A stretch of 61,007 nt of DNA from CAZXNF01 sp050741255 (GTDB lineage Bacteria; Pseudomonadota; Gammaproteobacteria; Burkholderiales; SG8-41): positions 1 to 61,007 of the forward strand of contig JBOIEQ010000006.1 of NCBI GenBank assembly GCA_050741255.1, given 5' to 3'. The translations under genes and the position numbers were made by a program. Numbering within the stretch: the stretch's first letter is position 1; the number at the start of each line of letters is the position of its first letter. Under the pieces are notes generated by a model, which was given only the letters and a program-made list of their open reading frames with translations, ran no database searches and had not been told where the DNA came from. Below, one piece after another: positions 42,561 to 51,652 of the stretch.

Positions 42561-44204
42561 ATGGATACGCAGCGCCTCGTACTACTGTTTGTTTTCTGTT
42601 TTTCGGTGTTTTTCCTGCTCGATGGCTGGCAGAAAGATCGCCAGCCGCCGCCGGCGGTCAAGGGCCCCGCGGGTCCGACGACGGCAGCCCCCGCCAGCAC
42701 GGCCAATCCCGGCGACATTCCTGCCCCGACGTCCCCATTGGCGGGCACGGACAAACCGGCGGCTGCCGCAGCGCCCGCCACGGATCCCGCGCCGGTGCGC
42801 GGACAACTGCTGCGCGTCGAAACCAACCTGATGCTGGCGGAGATCGATACGGCCGGCGGCGAACTGGTGACGGTGGAGTTGCGCAAGCATCGCGATACGC
42901 TGGATCAGCGCAAGGCGTTTCGCCTGCTCAGGCGCGAAGGCGACGAGGTCTACGTTGCCCAGTCCGGCCTGATCGGCAACGACCTGCCCAATCACCGCAC
43001 GCTGTGGACGCTGGAATCCCCACCGGGCTCGCGCGAGCCGGTGCTCGTGTACCGCACGCCCGGCGGCGTCGAGGTGCGCAAGCGCTTCATCTTTCGCGAT
43101 GACAGTTTTCAGATCGAAACCGATTTCGAAATCAAGAACGGCAGCGGCGCGCCCGTCGCGACTGACGCGTACTTCCAGTTCGTGCGCGACGGCAAGGCGC
43201 CCCCGGGACTCTCCGATATGGTGCCGACGTTCTTCGGTTTTGCCTGGTTCACCGACACGGACAAGTTCAACAAGGTCTCGTTCGGCGATATCGACAAGTA
43301 CAAACAATCGTTCACCAAGAAGGCTAACGACGGCTGGGTCGCGCTGCTCCAGCATTACTTTCTGGCGGCGTGGCTGCCGGCGAGCGGTGTCGCGCGCGAG
43401 TTCTTCATCCGCAAACTAGAGAACGGCCTGTATTCGGCTGGCGTGATTGTTTCGGGTGGCAGCGTGGCGCCGGGCGCCACCGGCACGGTCCGCATGCTGC
43501 TCTACGCGGGCCCGCAGGAGCAGGACAAGCTCGCGGACTTGGCCCCCGGACTTGATCTGTCGGTGGACTACGGCTGGCTGACCATCATCGCCACGCCGCT
43601 GTTCTGGTTGCTCTCGTGGATCTACAAGTGGGTGGGCAATTGGGGTCTCGCGATCATCGTGCTCACGATCATCGTCAAGGCGGTGTTCTATCCGCTGTCC
43701 GCCGCGAGTTACCGGTCCATGGCGAAGATGCGCGTGCTGACGCCCAAGATGCAGAAGCTGAAGGATCAGTATGGCGGCGATCGCCAGCGCCTGAACCAGG
43801 CGATGATGGAGTTGTACAAGACCGAGAAGATCAACCCGCTCGGCGGCTGCCTGCCGATTATGGTGCAAATACCTGTTTTCATTGCACTTTATTGGGTATT
43901 GCTGGCCAGCGTGGAGTTGCGGCATGCGCCGTTCTACGGCTGGATCACCGACCTGTCGCAGCCCGATCCGTATTACGTACTGCCGGTGCTGATGGGCGCC
44001 ACCATGATCATCCAGACGTGGCTCAGCCCGACGCCGCCGGACCCGGTACAGGCCAAGGTGATGAAGATCATGCCGGTGGCTTTCTCGGTTTTCTTTTTCT
44101 TTTTCCCGGCCGGCCTGGTGCTCTACTGGCTCGTCAACAACATCCTGTCGATCTCGCAGCAGTACTACATCACGCGCCAGATGGAGCAGGGCAAGGTGGC
44201 GTGA
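42561..44204 (+). CDS. yidC: Membrane protein insertase YidC
   Basis: A 547-residue inner-membrane insertase, which inserts proteins alone or with Sec. The start MDTQRLVLLFVFCFSVFFLLDGW is the classic first membrane segment. A Pro/Ala-rich linker and the large periplasmic beta domain (about residues 80-330) follow, then the conserved five-segment core beginning ATPLFWLLSWIYKWVGNWGLAIIVLTI. The core includes YRSMAKMRVLTPKMQKLK and GGCLPIMVQIPVFIALYWVL. An ATG three codons upstream (42552) would overlap rnpA; MDTQR is the family start. The codons for QIPVFIALYWVL are unusually AT-rich for this genome. Confidence 0.96.
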   Translation: MDTQRLVLLFVFCFSVFFLLDGWQKDRQPPPAVKGPAGPTTAAPASTANPGDIPAPTSPLAGTDKPAAAAAPATDPAPVRGQLLRVETNLMLAEIDTAGGELVTVELRKHRDTLDQRKAFRLLRREGDEVYVAQSGLIGNDLPNHRTLWTLESPPGSREPVLVYRTPGGVEVRKRFIFRDDSFQIETDFEIKNGSGAPVATDAYFQFVRDGKAPPGLSDMVPTFFGFAWFTDTDKFNKVSFGDIDKYKQSFTKKANDGWVALLQHYFLAAWLPASGVAREFFIRKLENGLYSAGVIVSGGSVAPGATGTVRMLLYAGPQEQDKLADLAPGLDLSVDYGWLTIIATPLFWLLSWIYKWVGNWGLAIIVLTIIVKAVFYPLSAASYRSMAKMRVLTPKMQKLKDQYGGDRQRLNQAMMELYKTEKINPLGGCLPIMVQIPVFIALYWVLLASVELRHAPFYGWITDLSQPDPYYVLPVLMGATMIIQTWLSPTPPDPVQAKVMKIMPVAFSVFFFFFPAGLVLYWLVNNILSISQQYYITRQMEQGKVA

Positions 44205-44260
44205 AGATCGCCTGACGCGCCGCGGTTGCGCCACAATCGCGGCACGACTGCCGCGCCCGC

Positions 44261-45586
44261 ATGGCCACCGACATCATTGCTGCGATTGCAACGCCGCCGG
44301 GCCGCGGCGGCATCGGTATCGTACGCGTCTCGGGTCCCGCGCTCACAACGTTCTATACGGAATTAACCGGACGCGCGCCGCGCGCGCGTCGAGCTGACAT
44401 CGCGCGTTTTCTCGCCGATGATGGCGCCACCCTCGACGAGGGCATCGCGCTGTTTTTTGCCGGACCACAATCGTTCACCGGCGAAGACGTGATTGAACTA
44501 CAGGGACACGGCGGGCCCGTGGTCCTGCAACTGTTGCTGCAACGCTGTCTCGCGCTCGGCGCTCGGCCCGCGGCGCCGGGCGAATTTACGCAGCGCGCTT
44601 TCCTGAACGGTAAACTCGATCTCGCGCAGGCCGAGGGCGTGGCGGACCTGATCGACGCCGCGACGGCCGCCGCCGCTCGCAGCGCCATGCGTTCCCTGAG
44701 CGGGGAGTTCTCGGCCACCGTCGATGCGCTTGTGACGGCGCTGACGGAGTTGCGGGCACTCACTGAAGCCACCCTCGACTTTCCCGACGAGGAGGTCGAT
44801 TTCCTGCAGGCGGCAGGGGCGCATGCGCGCCTGGACAGTGTGCGTTCCCGTCTGGACCAGGTATTAGTGAGCGCTCGCCGCGGTGCTTTGCTCAGGGACG
44901 GCATCAAGGTGGTGATTGCCGGCGCACCAAATGTTGGAAAATCAAGCATAATCAATAAGTTGTCTGGTCATGACGTGGCGATCGTCACCGCCGTTCCCGG
45001 CACCACCCGGGACGCGATCCGGCAGGACATTCAGTTGGCAGGGGTGCCGTTACACCTGGTCGATACGGCTGGCCTGCGCGCGACAGACGACCTGGTTGAA
45101 CAACTGGGGATCGCGCGGACCCGGCACGAACTGGCGCAGGCGGACATCGTGGTCGAGGTCGTGGACGCCACGCACCCAACGCCTGGTGCGGAGTACTTGG
45201 GAGAAAGTCCCGCCGCGCGCATCACCGTCCGCAACAAAATCGATCTCACTGGCGAGGCGCCGGTGAGCCGCCGTAGCGGGGCGCATTGGACCGTGGCGCT
45301 GTCCGCGATGACAGGGGTGGGGATGGACCTCCTGGGGCAAGCGATACTGGCAGCGGCCGGCTGGGAAGGCGCTGAAGAGGGTTTGTTTCTGGCGCGCGAG
45401 CGACATCTTCAGGCCTTGCAGGCCGCCGCTAGCCACCTGGAGCGCGCGACGGAGCGCACCGGCGCCCTGGAACTCTTCGCGGAAGAGCTTCGCTTGGCTC
45501 AGGAGGAGTTGGGCAGCATCACGGGCCGGGTCACTCCAGACGAGTTGCTGGGGCAGATCTTCTCCCGCTTCTGCATCGGCAAGTAA
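44261..45586 (+). CDS. mnmE: tRNA uridine-5-carboxymethylaminomethyl modification GTPase MnmE
   Basis: A 441-residue GTPase that works with MnmG to modify the wobble uridine of certain tRNAs. The N-terminal folate-binding domain begins DIIAAIATPPGRGGIGIVRVSG. The G domain has G1 GAPNVGKSS, TTRD (switch/G2), G3 DTAGL and G4 NKID. The protein ends with the essential FCIGK motif. Length is normal. The G1 motif is encoded by an AT-rich run unlike the surrounding codons. Confidence 0.97.
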   Translation: MATDIIAAIATPPGRGGIGIVRVSGPALTTFYTELTGRAPRARRADIARFLADDGATLDEGIALFFAGPQSFTGEDVIELQGHGGPVVLQLLLQRCLALGARPAAPGEFTQRAFLNGKLDLAQAEGVADLIDAATAAAARSAMRSLSGEFSATVDALVTALTELRALTEATLDFPDEEVDFLQAAGAHARLDSVRSRLDQVLVSARRGALLRDGIKVVIAGAPNVGKSSIINKLSGHDVAIVTAVPGTTRDAIRQDIQLAGVPLHLVDTAGLRATDDLVEQLGIARTRHELAQADIVVEVVDATHPTPGAEYLGESPAARITVRNKIDLTGEAPVSRRSGAHWTVALSAMTGVGMDLLGQAILAAAGWEGAEEGLFLARERHLQALQAAASHLERATERTGALELFAEELRLAQEELGSITGRVTPDELLGQIFSRFCIGK

Positions 45587-45619
45587 TTCCGTGGGTAGGG
45601 CCGGCGGCCGCCCGGCTGA

Positions 45620-45635
45620 CGTTCCACGTGAAACA
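45620..45635. promoter_or_regulatory. parS centromere site 1
   Basis: This 16-base site matches the consensus TGTTTCACGTGAAACA at 14 positions (the first and fifth bases differ) and keeps the central CACGTG. It sits in the mnmE-mnmG spacer, close to the parAB genes, where ParB would nucleate. Confidence 0.8.
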
Positions 45636-45670
45636 TGATGGGAAAAGAGGGGGTTCAGCCCGGATCCCGA

Positions 45671-45686
45671 TGTTTCACGTGAAACC
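45671..45686. promoter_or_regulatory. parS centromere site 2
   Basis: TGTTTCACGTGAAACC matches the consensus at 15 of 16 positions. It is 51 bases from site 1, about five helical turns, so both could be contacted on the same DNA face. Confidence 0.9.
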
Positions 45687-45756
45687 GCCCCTGCAAGGTC
45701 TGTCCCGAAGCCTATCCATCCCGCGGAGGCATCGGCTATGATGCGCGCCTCGCGGA

Positions 45757-47670
45757 ATGCCCATGGACATACCTGTTTCCGATCTTTTCGACGTCATTGT
45801 GGTTGGCGGTGGCCATGCCGGGACGGAGGCTGCGCTGGCGGCCGCCCGCAGCGGCAGCCGAACGCTGCTGCTGACCCATAACGTCGAAACCCTGGGCCAG
45901 ATGTCCTGCAATCCCTCTATCGGCGGAATCGGCAAGGGCCATCTAGTCAAGGAAATCGACGCCTTGGGCGGGGCAATGGCGGCAGCAGCCGATGAGGCCG
46001 GAATCCAGTTCCGCATCCTTAACTCTCGTAAAGGCCCGGCTGTACGGGCGACCCGGGCGCAAGCGGACCGCGTGTTGTATCGAAACGCCATCCGCCGCCG
46101 ACTGGAAAATCAACGTAACTTATTGATTTTTCAGCAATCTGTTGACGATCTTCTGGTTGAAAACGGCCGTGTGGCCGGGGTTGTTACCCAACTAGGCGTC
46201 CGCTTTCGGGCGCGCACGGTGGTGCTGACCACCGGGACCTTTCTTGCCGGGCTGATTCACGTCGGCCTAGAACACCATCAAGCCGGGCGGGCGGGCGATC
46301 CGCCGGCGGTGGCGCTGGCCGCCAAGCTGCGTGAACTGAATTTGCCGGTGGGCCGCCTGAAAACCGGCACGCCGCCGCGCATCGATGGCCGCACGATCGA
46401 TTTTTCGGAACTGACCGCGCAGCCCGGCGATACGCCGGTGCCGGTGTTTTCGTTTCTGGGTTCGGCCGAACAACATCCCGCGCAGGTGCCGTGCTGGATC
46501 ACGCACACCAACACGCGCACGCACGACATCATCCGCGGCGGCCTCGATCGTTCGCCGTTGTTCACCGGCGTGATCGAAGGTGTGGGTCCGCGCTACTGTC
46601 CGTCGATCGAAGACAAGATCACGCGTTTCGCCGACAAAAGTGGACACCAGATCTTTCTCGAACCGGAAGGACTCACGGTCAATGAGTACTACCCGAACGG
46701 TATTTCGACGAGCCTGCCGTTCGACGTGCAGGTGGCGCTCGTGCGTTCGATCAAGGGCCTCGAGCACGCGCACCTGACGCGGCCGGGTTACGCCATCGAG
46801 TACGACTATTTCGATCCGCGTGGTTTGCAATCGTCGCTTGAAACGAAAGCGATCGCGGGGCTGTTCTTCGCCGGCCAGATCAACGGCACCACCGGGTACG
46901 AGGAAGCCGCCGCGCAGGGACTGCTTGCAGGCATCAACGCCGCGCGCCAGTCGCGCGATGAAGCGCCGTGGTGCCCGCGGCGCGACGAGGCTTATCTCGG
47001 CGTGCTGGTGGATGATCTCGTGACGCAGGGCGTCGCCGAGCCGTACCGCATGTTCACCAGCCGCGCCGAATATCGGCTGAGCCTGCGCGAAGACAACGCC
47101 GATCTGCGGCTCACCGAAGCCGGACGACGCCTCGGCCTGGTGGACGACACGCGCTGGGATGCATTTGCGCGCAAGCGCGAGGCCATCGAGCGGGAACTCG
47201 CGCGTGTGAAATCGACACACGTCGCACCGGACGCAATCGACACCGCAGCCGCGGTGAAACTGTTCGGCGCGCCGCTGGAACGTGCGTATACCCTCGAAGA
47301 ACTGCTGCGGCGTCCGGAAGTCACCTATGCGGAACTGATGGCGGTCACCGCGGGTTTAGCGGCGGCCGACCCGCAGGTCGCCGAGCAGGTGGAGATCCAG
47401 ACCAAGTACCACGGCTACATCGACCGTCAGCGCGAGGAGATTACGCGGCAGGCGGCGCACGAAACGATGCCGCTGCCGGCCGAACTTGATTACACGACGC
47501 TGAACGGTCTGTCGGTCGAAGTGCAGCAGAAGCTCAACCGGCACCGGCCGCAAACGCTCGGCCAGGCCGCGCGCATCTCCGGCGTGACGCCGGCGGCGAT
47601 TTCGGTGCTGCTGATCCATGCGAAACGCGGCTTCGGGCGGACGGAATCTGGCGCACTGAAAACGGCATGA
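45757..47670 (+). CDS. mnmG: tRNA uridine-5-carboxymethylaminomethyl modification enzyme MnmG
   Basis: A 637-residue FAD/NADH enzyme, partner of MnmE in wobble-uridine modification. The N-terminal dinucleotide fold is DVIVVGGGHAGTEAALAAARSG. Family signatures include GQMSCNPSIGGIGKGHLVKEIDALGG, GPAVRATRAQADR and GLFFAGQINGTTGYEEAAAQG. The C-terminal ARISGVTPAAISVLLIHAKR is intact. Two ATGs six bases apart (45757 and 45763) are possible starts. The 5' part near 46105-46140 is markedly AT-richer than the rest. It overlaps rsmG by four bases. Confidence 0.97.
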   Translation: MPMDIPVSDLFDVIVVGGGHAGTEAALAAARSGSRTLLLTHNVETLGQMSCNPSIGGIGKGHLVKEIDALGGAMAAAADEAGIQFRILNSRKGPAVRATRAQADRVLYRNAIRRRLENQRNLLIFQQSVDDLLVENGRVAGVVTQLGVRFRARTVVLTTGTFLAGLIHVGLEHHQAGRAGDPPAVALAAKLRELNLPVGRLKTGTPPRIDGRTIDFSELTAQPGDTPVPVFSFLGSAEQHPAQVPCWITHTNTRTHDIIRGGLDRSPLFTGVIEGVGPRYCPSIEDKITRFADKSGHQIFLEPEGLTVNEYYPNGISTSLPFDVQVALVRSIKGLEHAHLTRPGYAIEYDYFDPRGLQSSLETKAIAGLFFAGQINGTTGYEEAAAQGLLAGINAARQSRDEAPWCPRRDEAYLGVLVDDLVTQGVAEPYRMFTSRAEYRLSLREDNADLRLTEAGRRLGLVDDTRWDAFARKREAIERELARVKSTHVAPDAIDTAAAVKLFGAPLERAYTLEELLRRPEVTYAELMAVTAGLAAADPQVAEQVEIQTKYHGYIDRQREEITRQAAHETMPLPAELDYTTLNGLSVEVQQKLNRHRPQTLGQAARISGVTPAAISVLLIHAKRGFGRTESGALKTA

Positions 47671-48290
47671 CCCCGGGCGAGCGGCTCGCGCGCGGCATCG
47701 CCGCGCTCGGTGTCCCGGTGTCCGGGGCGGCGCAGCAAACCCTGCTCGACTATCTCGCGCTGATCGAAAAATGGAACCGCGTCCACAACCTGACCGCTAT
47801 CCGCGACCCCGCGCAGATGCTCACGCATCATCTGCTCGACAGCCTCGCCGTACTGCCGCACCTCACGGGGCCGCGCGTGCTGGATGTGGGAGCGGGCGCT
47901 GGCCTGCCGGGCATCGTGCTGGCGATCGTGCGCCCCGACTGGGCGGTGACGCTGCTCGACAGCAATCACAAGAAAGCGGCTTTTCTGCAGCAGGCAGTGA
48001 TCGAACTGAAGCTCGCCAATGCCGACGTGGTGTGCGAGCGCATCGAGAATCTGGACCGGCCGCAGGCGTACGACGTCTTGGTGTCCCGCGCGTTTTCGGC
48101 GCTGGCCGAATTCGTCACGGCGGCGCTGCCGGTACTCGCGCCGGGCGGCGTGCTCGCGGCGATGAAGGGCGTCTATCCGCACGAGGAGATCGCGCAGTTG
48201 CCGCCGTCGGTCCGGCCATTGCGCGAGGTGGTGCTGACAGTGCCGGGCCTCGATGCCGCACGCCATCTGCTGCTCTTCGAACGGGCCTGA
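47667..48290 (+). CDS. rsmG: 16S rRNA (guanine-N7)-methyltransferase RsmG
   Basis: A 207-residue SAM-dependent enzyme that methylates G527 of 16S rRNA. It has YLALIEKWNRVHNLTAIRDP, the SAM loop RVLDVGAGAGLPGIVLAI, and VSRAFSALAEFV. The ATG sits in the mnmG stop (ATGA), so the two are translated together. parA follows four bases after its stop. Confidence 0.96.
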   Translation: MTPGERLARGIAALGVPVSGAAQQTLLDYLALIEKWNRVHNLTAIRDPAQMLTHHLLDSLAVLPHLTGPRVLDVGAGAGLPGIVLAIVRPDWAVTLLDSNHKKAAFLQQAVIELKLANADVVCERIENLDRPQAYDVLVSRAFSALAEFVTAALPVLAPGGVLAAMKGVYPHEEIAQLPPSVRPLREVVLTVPGLDAARHLLLFERA

Positions 48291-48294
48291 AACC

Positions 48295-49059
48295 ATGACG
48301 CGCATCCTCGCCATCGCCAATCAGAAAGGCGGCGTCGGCAAGACGACCACCGGCGTCAACCTGGCCGCGAGTCTGGCTGCCGCCCACCGCCGCGTGCTGC
48401 TGGTCGATCTCGATCCGCAGGGCAACGCCACCATGGGCAGTGGCGTGGACAAGCGCGCGCTGACCCACTCGGTCTATCACGTCCTGGTGGGGCTCGCCGA
48501 GCCGGCCGCCGTGCGCGTGCGCTCGGAACGCGGCGCGTACGACATGCTGCCTTCCAATCGCGAACTCGCCGGTGCGGAAGTGGAACTGGTGGACATGGAG
48601 CGCCGCGAACTGCGGCTGAAGGAAGCGCTCGTACCGCTGGCGCCGGACTACGACTTCATCCTGATCGACTGTCCGCCAGCGCTCTCGCTGCTGACTGTCA
48701 ATGCGTTCGCCGCCGCGCAGTCGGTGATGATCCCGATGCAGTGCGAGTACTACGCACTGGAAGGCCTGTCGGACCTGGTGAACACCATCAAGCGCGTGCG
48801 CGCGCACCTGAATCCCGATCTCGAGATCGAGGGCCTGCTGCGCACCATGTTCGATCCGCGCAATACGCTTGCCCAGCAGGTGTCCGCGCAACTCATGCAG
48901 CATTTCGGCGACAAGGTGTATCGCACCGTGATTCCGCGCAACGTGCGGCTGGCGGAGGCGCCGAGTTACGGCATCCCGGTCATCGAATTCGACCGCGCCT
49001 CGAAGGGCGCGCAAGCCTATCTGGCCCTCGCGGGCGAGATGCTGAACCGCGGTTCCTGA
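48295..49059 (+). CDS. parA: Chromosome-partitioning ATPase ParA (Soj)
   Basis: A 254-residue Walker-type ATPase that positions origin regions by interacting with ParB. The deviant Walker A is KGGVGKTTTGVNLAA near residue 10, with DLDPQGNATMGSG and the Walker B region DFILIDCPPALSLLTVNA. It is of the chromosomal class without an N-terminal DNA-binding extension. It is followed by parB after 18 bases, with parS sites ~2.6 kb upstream. Confidence 0.97.
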   Translation: MTRILAIANQKGGVGKTTTGVNLAASLAAAHRRVLLVDLDPQGNATMGSGVDKRALTHSVYHVLVGLAEPAAVRVRSERGAYDMLPSNRELAGAEVELVDMERRELRLKEALVPLAPDYDFILIDCPPALSLLTVNAFAAAQSVMIPMQCEYYALEGLSDLVNTIKRVRAHLNPDLEIEGLLRTMFDPRNTLAQQVSAQLMQHFGDKVYRTVIPRNVRLAEAPSYGIPVIEFDRASKGAQAYLALAGEMLNRGS

Positions 49060-49077
49060 CGAAACTGAGGAATGGAC

Positions 49078-49944
49078 ATGGCCACCAAACCACGCGGCCT
49101 GGGTCGCGGACTCGATGCACTGCTCGGCAGCGCGGACGAAGCGCCGTCGCCGCGCCGGAGCGGTGACGCCCAGACGACGCTCGGCATCGACGGTCTGCAG
49201 CCGGGCCGCTACCAGCCGCGCACGCGGATGGATGCGGAGTCGCTCTCGGACCTCGCCGCCTCCATCAAGGCGCAGGGCATCATGCAGCCGATCCTGGTGC
49301 GGCCGGTGGGTGGGGGCCGACACGAGATCATCGCCGGCGAGCGGCGCTGGCGGGCCGCCCGGCTCGCCGGGCTCACCGAAGTGCCCGTGCTGGTACGCGA
49401 AGTCGACGACAACGCGGCGCTCGCGATGGCGCTCATCGAGAACATCCAGCGCGAGGACCTGAACCCGCTGGAGGAAGCCGGCGGCATCCAGCGCCTGGTG
49501 CAGGAATTCGGCATGACGCACGACACCGCGGCGCAGGCCGTGGGCCGTTCGCGCAGCGCGGTGAGCAACCTGCTGCGCCTGCTCGGCCTTGCACTGCCGG
49601 TCCGAGAACTGCTGGAAAAGGGCGAACTCGACATGGGTCATGCGCGCGCGCTGCTGGCGCTGGCGGGGGCGCAGCAGATCGAGACGGCACGCACGGTGGC
49701 GGCCAAGGGACTGTCGGTGCGCGACACCGAAGCCCTGGTGGCGCGCCTGCTGCGGGGGAATGGCGCCAAACCCCGCGCGCCCATCAAGACCGACCGCGAC
49801 GTCGCCCGTCTGGCGGAGGACCTGTCCGAGCAACTGGGCACCCGGGTCACCATCCAGGCCGGCCGCAAGGGCACGGGCAAGCTGACGGTGGTCTACCGCG
49901 ACCTCGACCAGCTCGACACGATCCTGGCCCGGTTGCGTGCCTAG
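49078..49944 (+). CDS. parB: Chromosome-partitioning protein ParB (Spo0J)
   Basis: A 288-residue CTPase/clamp that binds parS and recruits ParA. It starts MATKPRGLGRGLDALLG, the usual N-terminus. It has LQPGRYQPRTRMD, the CTP-binding GERRWRAARLAGLTEVPVLVRE, ENIQREDLNPLEEA and a helix-turn-helix around DTAAQAVGRSRSAVSNLLRLL. The C-terminal dimerisation region ends LDTILARLRA. The ATG at 49078 is chosen because TGAGGA (49066-49071) is then correctly spaced; the ATG at 49072 would sit on the ribosome site. Confidence 0.97.
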   Translation: MATKPRGLGRGLDALLGSADEAPSPRRSGDAQTTLGIDGLQPGRYQPRTRMDAESLSDLAASIKAQGIMQPILVRPVGGGRHEIIAGERRWRAARLAGLTEVPVLVREVDDNAALAMALIENIQREDLNPLEEAGGIQRLVQEFGMTHDTAAQAVGRSRSAVSNLLRLLGLALPVRELLEKGELDMGHARALLALAGAQQIETARTVAAKGLSVRDTEALVARLLRGNGAKPRAPIKTDRDVARLAEDLSEQLGTRVTIQAGRKGTGKLTVVYRDLDQLDTILARLRA

Positions 49945-50033
49945 CCGACACCATGCCATTCTCATGCTGCAACGCGGCAGCGGTTTGACGCTGGCGCGCC
50001 CGCCCCGCTAAAATCCGCAGGTTTCCTGTCGTC

Positions 50034-50462
50034 ATGTCCGTGTCGTCCGTTTTTGGCCGCGTATTTGACCGATTCAGTATCGGAAACAGGCCCCTCCGCA
50101 CCGTCTTGCGCTGGCAGTTGATCGCCGCGGCAGCCGGCGCTCTGGTCGCCGGCGGTCTGGGAGGCGTGCATGCCGCGCTCTCGGCGCTGCTCGGTGGTCT
50201 CGCGCCGTGGGTGGCCGGGCTGGGCTATACGTTGATGGTGTCTCGCGCGCAGCGCAACGCGCCGGGGGCCATCACTGACACGCTGCGAACGATGATCAGG
50301 GCCGAGGGTTTCAAGATCCTCCTGATCGTTTTCCAGTGCTGGCTGGTGTTCACGGTCTACCGTGACATCGTGATGCCGGCTTTTTTTGTGAGCTTCGTGG
50401 CCGGGATCGTCATCTTTGCGATGGCGGTTGCGGTTCGGGACCGACCCGTCAGTCGTCGTTAA
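50034..50462 (+). CDS. atpI: ATP synthase subunit I
   Basis: A 142-residue membrane protein with four hydrophobic segments (residues ~27-48, 50-68, ~92-108, ~113-133) and the AtpI-like layout (LRWQLIAAAAGALVAGGLGGVHAALSALLGG...IVFQCWLVF). AtpI helps assemble the c-ring and may import Mg2+, but is not part of the mature enzyme. It leads the atp operon, 29 bases before atpB. Confidence 0.88.
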   Translation: MSVSSVFGRVFDRFSIGNRPLRTVLRWQLIAAAAGALVAGGLGGVHAALSALLGGLAPWVAGLGYTLMVSRAQRNAPGAITDTLRTMIRAEGFKILLIVFQCWLVFTVYRDIVMPAFFVSFVAGIVIFAMAVAVRDRPVSRR

Positions 50463-50491
50463 GCAGCTTTCGTCTAACAGAACAAGTTTCC

Positions 50492-51310
50492 ATGGCCGCC
50501 GCCGGACACGAATACACGCCGACCACCTACATCGGCCATCACCTGACCTTCCTGCATAGGCCGATCGGGGAAGGCACGTTCTGGGCGGTGCACGTCGACA
50601 CCATCGTGATGTCGCTGTTGCTGGGGGTTATCGGCATCGGCTTCCTGTGGTGGATCGCGCGCGGCGCCACCTCCGGCGTGCCGAGCAAGCGCCAGGCCTT
50701 CGTGGAACTGGTGTTCGATTTCGTCGACGACCAGGTGAAGGGCATCCACCACGGCGACCGCAGCTTCATCGCGCCGACCGCCATGACGGTATTCGTGTGG
50801 GTGCTGCTGATGAACGCCATGGACTTCGTGCCGGTCGACTGGGCTGCCGGGGCCACCGGCCAATTCGTGCCGAACTGGCGGATGGTGCCCACCGCCGACG
50901 TCAACACGACCTTCGCGCTGGCGTTGTCCGTCTTCGTGCTGATGATCTACTACAGCATCAAGGTGAAAGGCGTGGGCGGCTGGATACACGAACTGTTCTG
51001 CTCGCCATTCGGAATTAAACCGCTATGGCTGTCGCCGTTGCTGGTGATATTCAATTTCCTGTTCAACATGGTCGAGTACATCTCCAAGCCGCTGTCGCAC
51101 TCCCTGCGGCTCTACGGCAACATGTATGCGGGCGAGGTGATATTCCTGCTGATCGGCATGCTGGCCTCGGCCGCGCTCGGCTGGGCGGTATTCGCCACGT
51201 TCCTGCAGCTCGGTTGGGCGATCTTCCACATCCTGATCGTCGCTCTGCAGGCTTACATTTTCATGATGCTCACCATTGTGTATCTCGCGATGGCGCACGA
51301 ATCGCACTGA
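50492..51310 (+). CDS. atpB: F0F1 ATP synthase subunit a
   Basis: A 272-residue membrane subunit forming the proton half-channels next to the c-ring. The essential Arg is in SKPLSHSLRLYGNMYAGE, and the C-terminal AVFATFLQLGWAIFHILIVALQAYIFMMLTIVYLAMAHE matches the family. About six membrane segments are predicted. Length is usual for betaproteobacteria. Confidence 0.97.
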   Translation: MAAAGHEYTPTTYIGHHLTFLHRPIGEGTFWAVHVDTIVMSLLLGVIGIGFLWWIARGATSGVPSKRQAFVELVFDFVDDQVKGIHHGDRSFIAPTAMTVFVWVLLMNAMDFVPVDWAAGATGQFVPNWRMVPTADVNTTFALALSVFVLMIYYSIKVKGVGGWIHELFCSPFGIKPLWLSPLLVIFNFLFNMVEYISKPLSHSLRLYGNMYAGEVIFLLIGMLASAALGWAVFATFLQLGWAIFHILIVALQAYIFMMLTIVYLAMAHESH

Positions 51311-51348
51311 TTTTTTCGTACAAACCCGTTATCTAGAAAGGAAGGCAT

Positions 51349-51621
51349 ATGGAGAAGCTCCAATTGATCGCGATGGTTCAGGCCTACACGGGCGTGGGCA
51401 TCGGCCTCATCATCGGCCTCGGCGCCGCCGGTGCGTGTATCGGCGTGGGCATCATGTGCTCGCGTTTTCTGGAAGGCGCCGCGCGCCAGCCGGAACTGAT
51501 CCCGCAACTGCAGGGCAAGGTCTTCCTGCTGCTCGGCCTGATCGACGCCTCGTTCATCATCGGCGTGGGTCTCGCCATGCTGTTCGCCTTTGCCAATCCG
51601 CTGCTCGCGGTGCTGGGTTAA
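51349..51621 (+). CDS. atpE: F0F1 ATP synthase subunit c
   Basis: A 90-residue hairpin protein of the rotor ring. Two membrane helices flank the polar loop ARQPEL. The proton-binding carboxylate is Asp66 in LLGLIDASFIIGVGL. The residues needed for Na+ coordination are not evident, so it is a proton type. AGAAAGGAAGG lies upstream of the ATG, a strong ribosome site fitting the high copy number needed. Confidence 0.97.
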   Translation: MEKLQLIAMVQAYTGVGIGLIIGLGAAGACIGVGIMCSRFLEGAARQPELIPQLQGKVFLLLGLIDASFIIGVGLAMLFAFANPLLAVLG

Positions 51622-51652
51622 GCATCCTCAGTCTTTTCCTGCCGGGTAAGCC

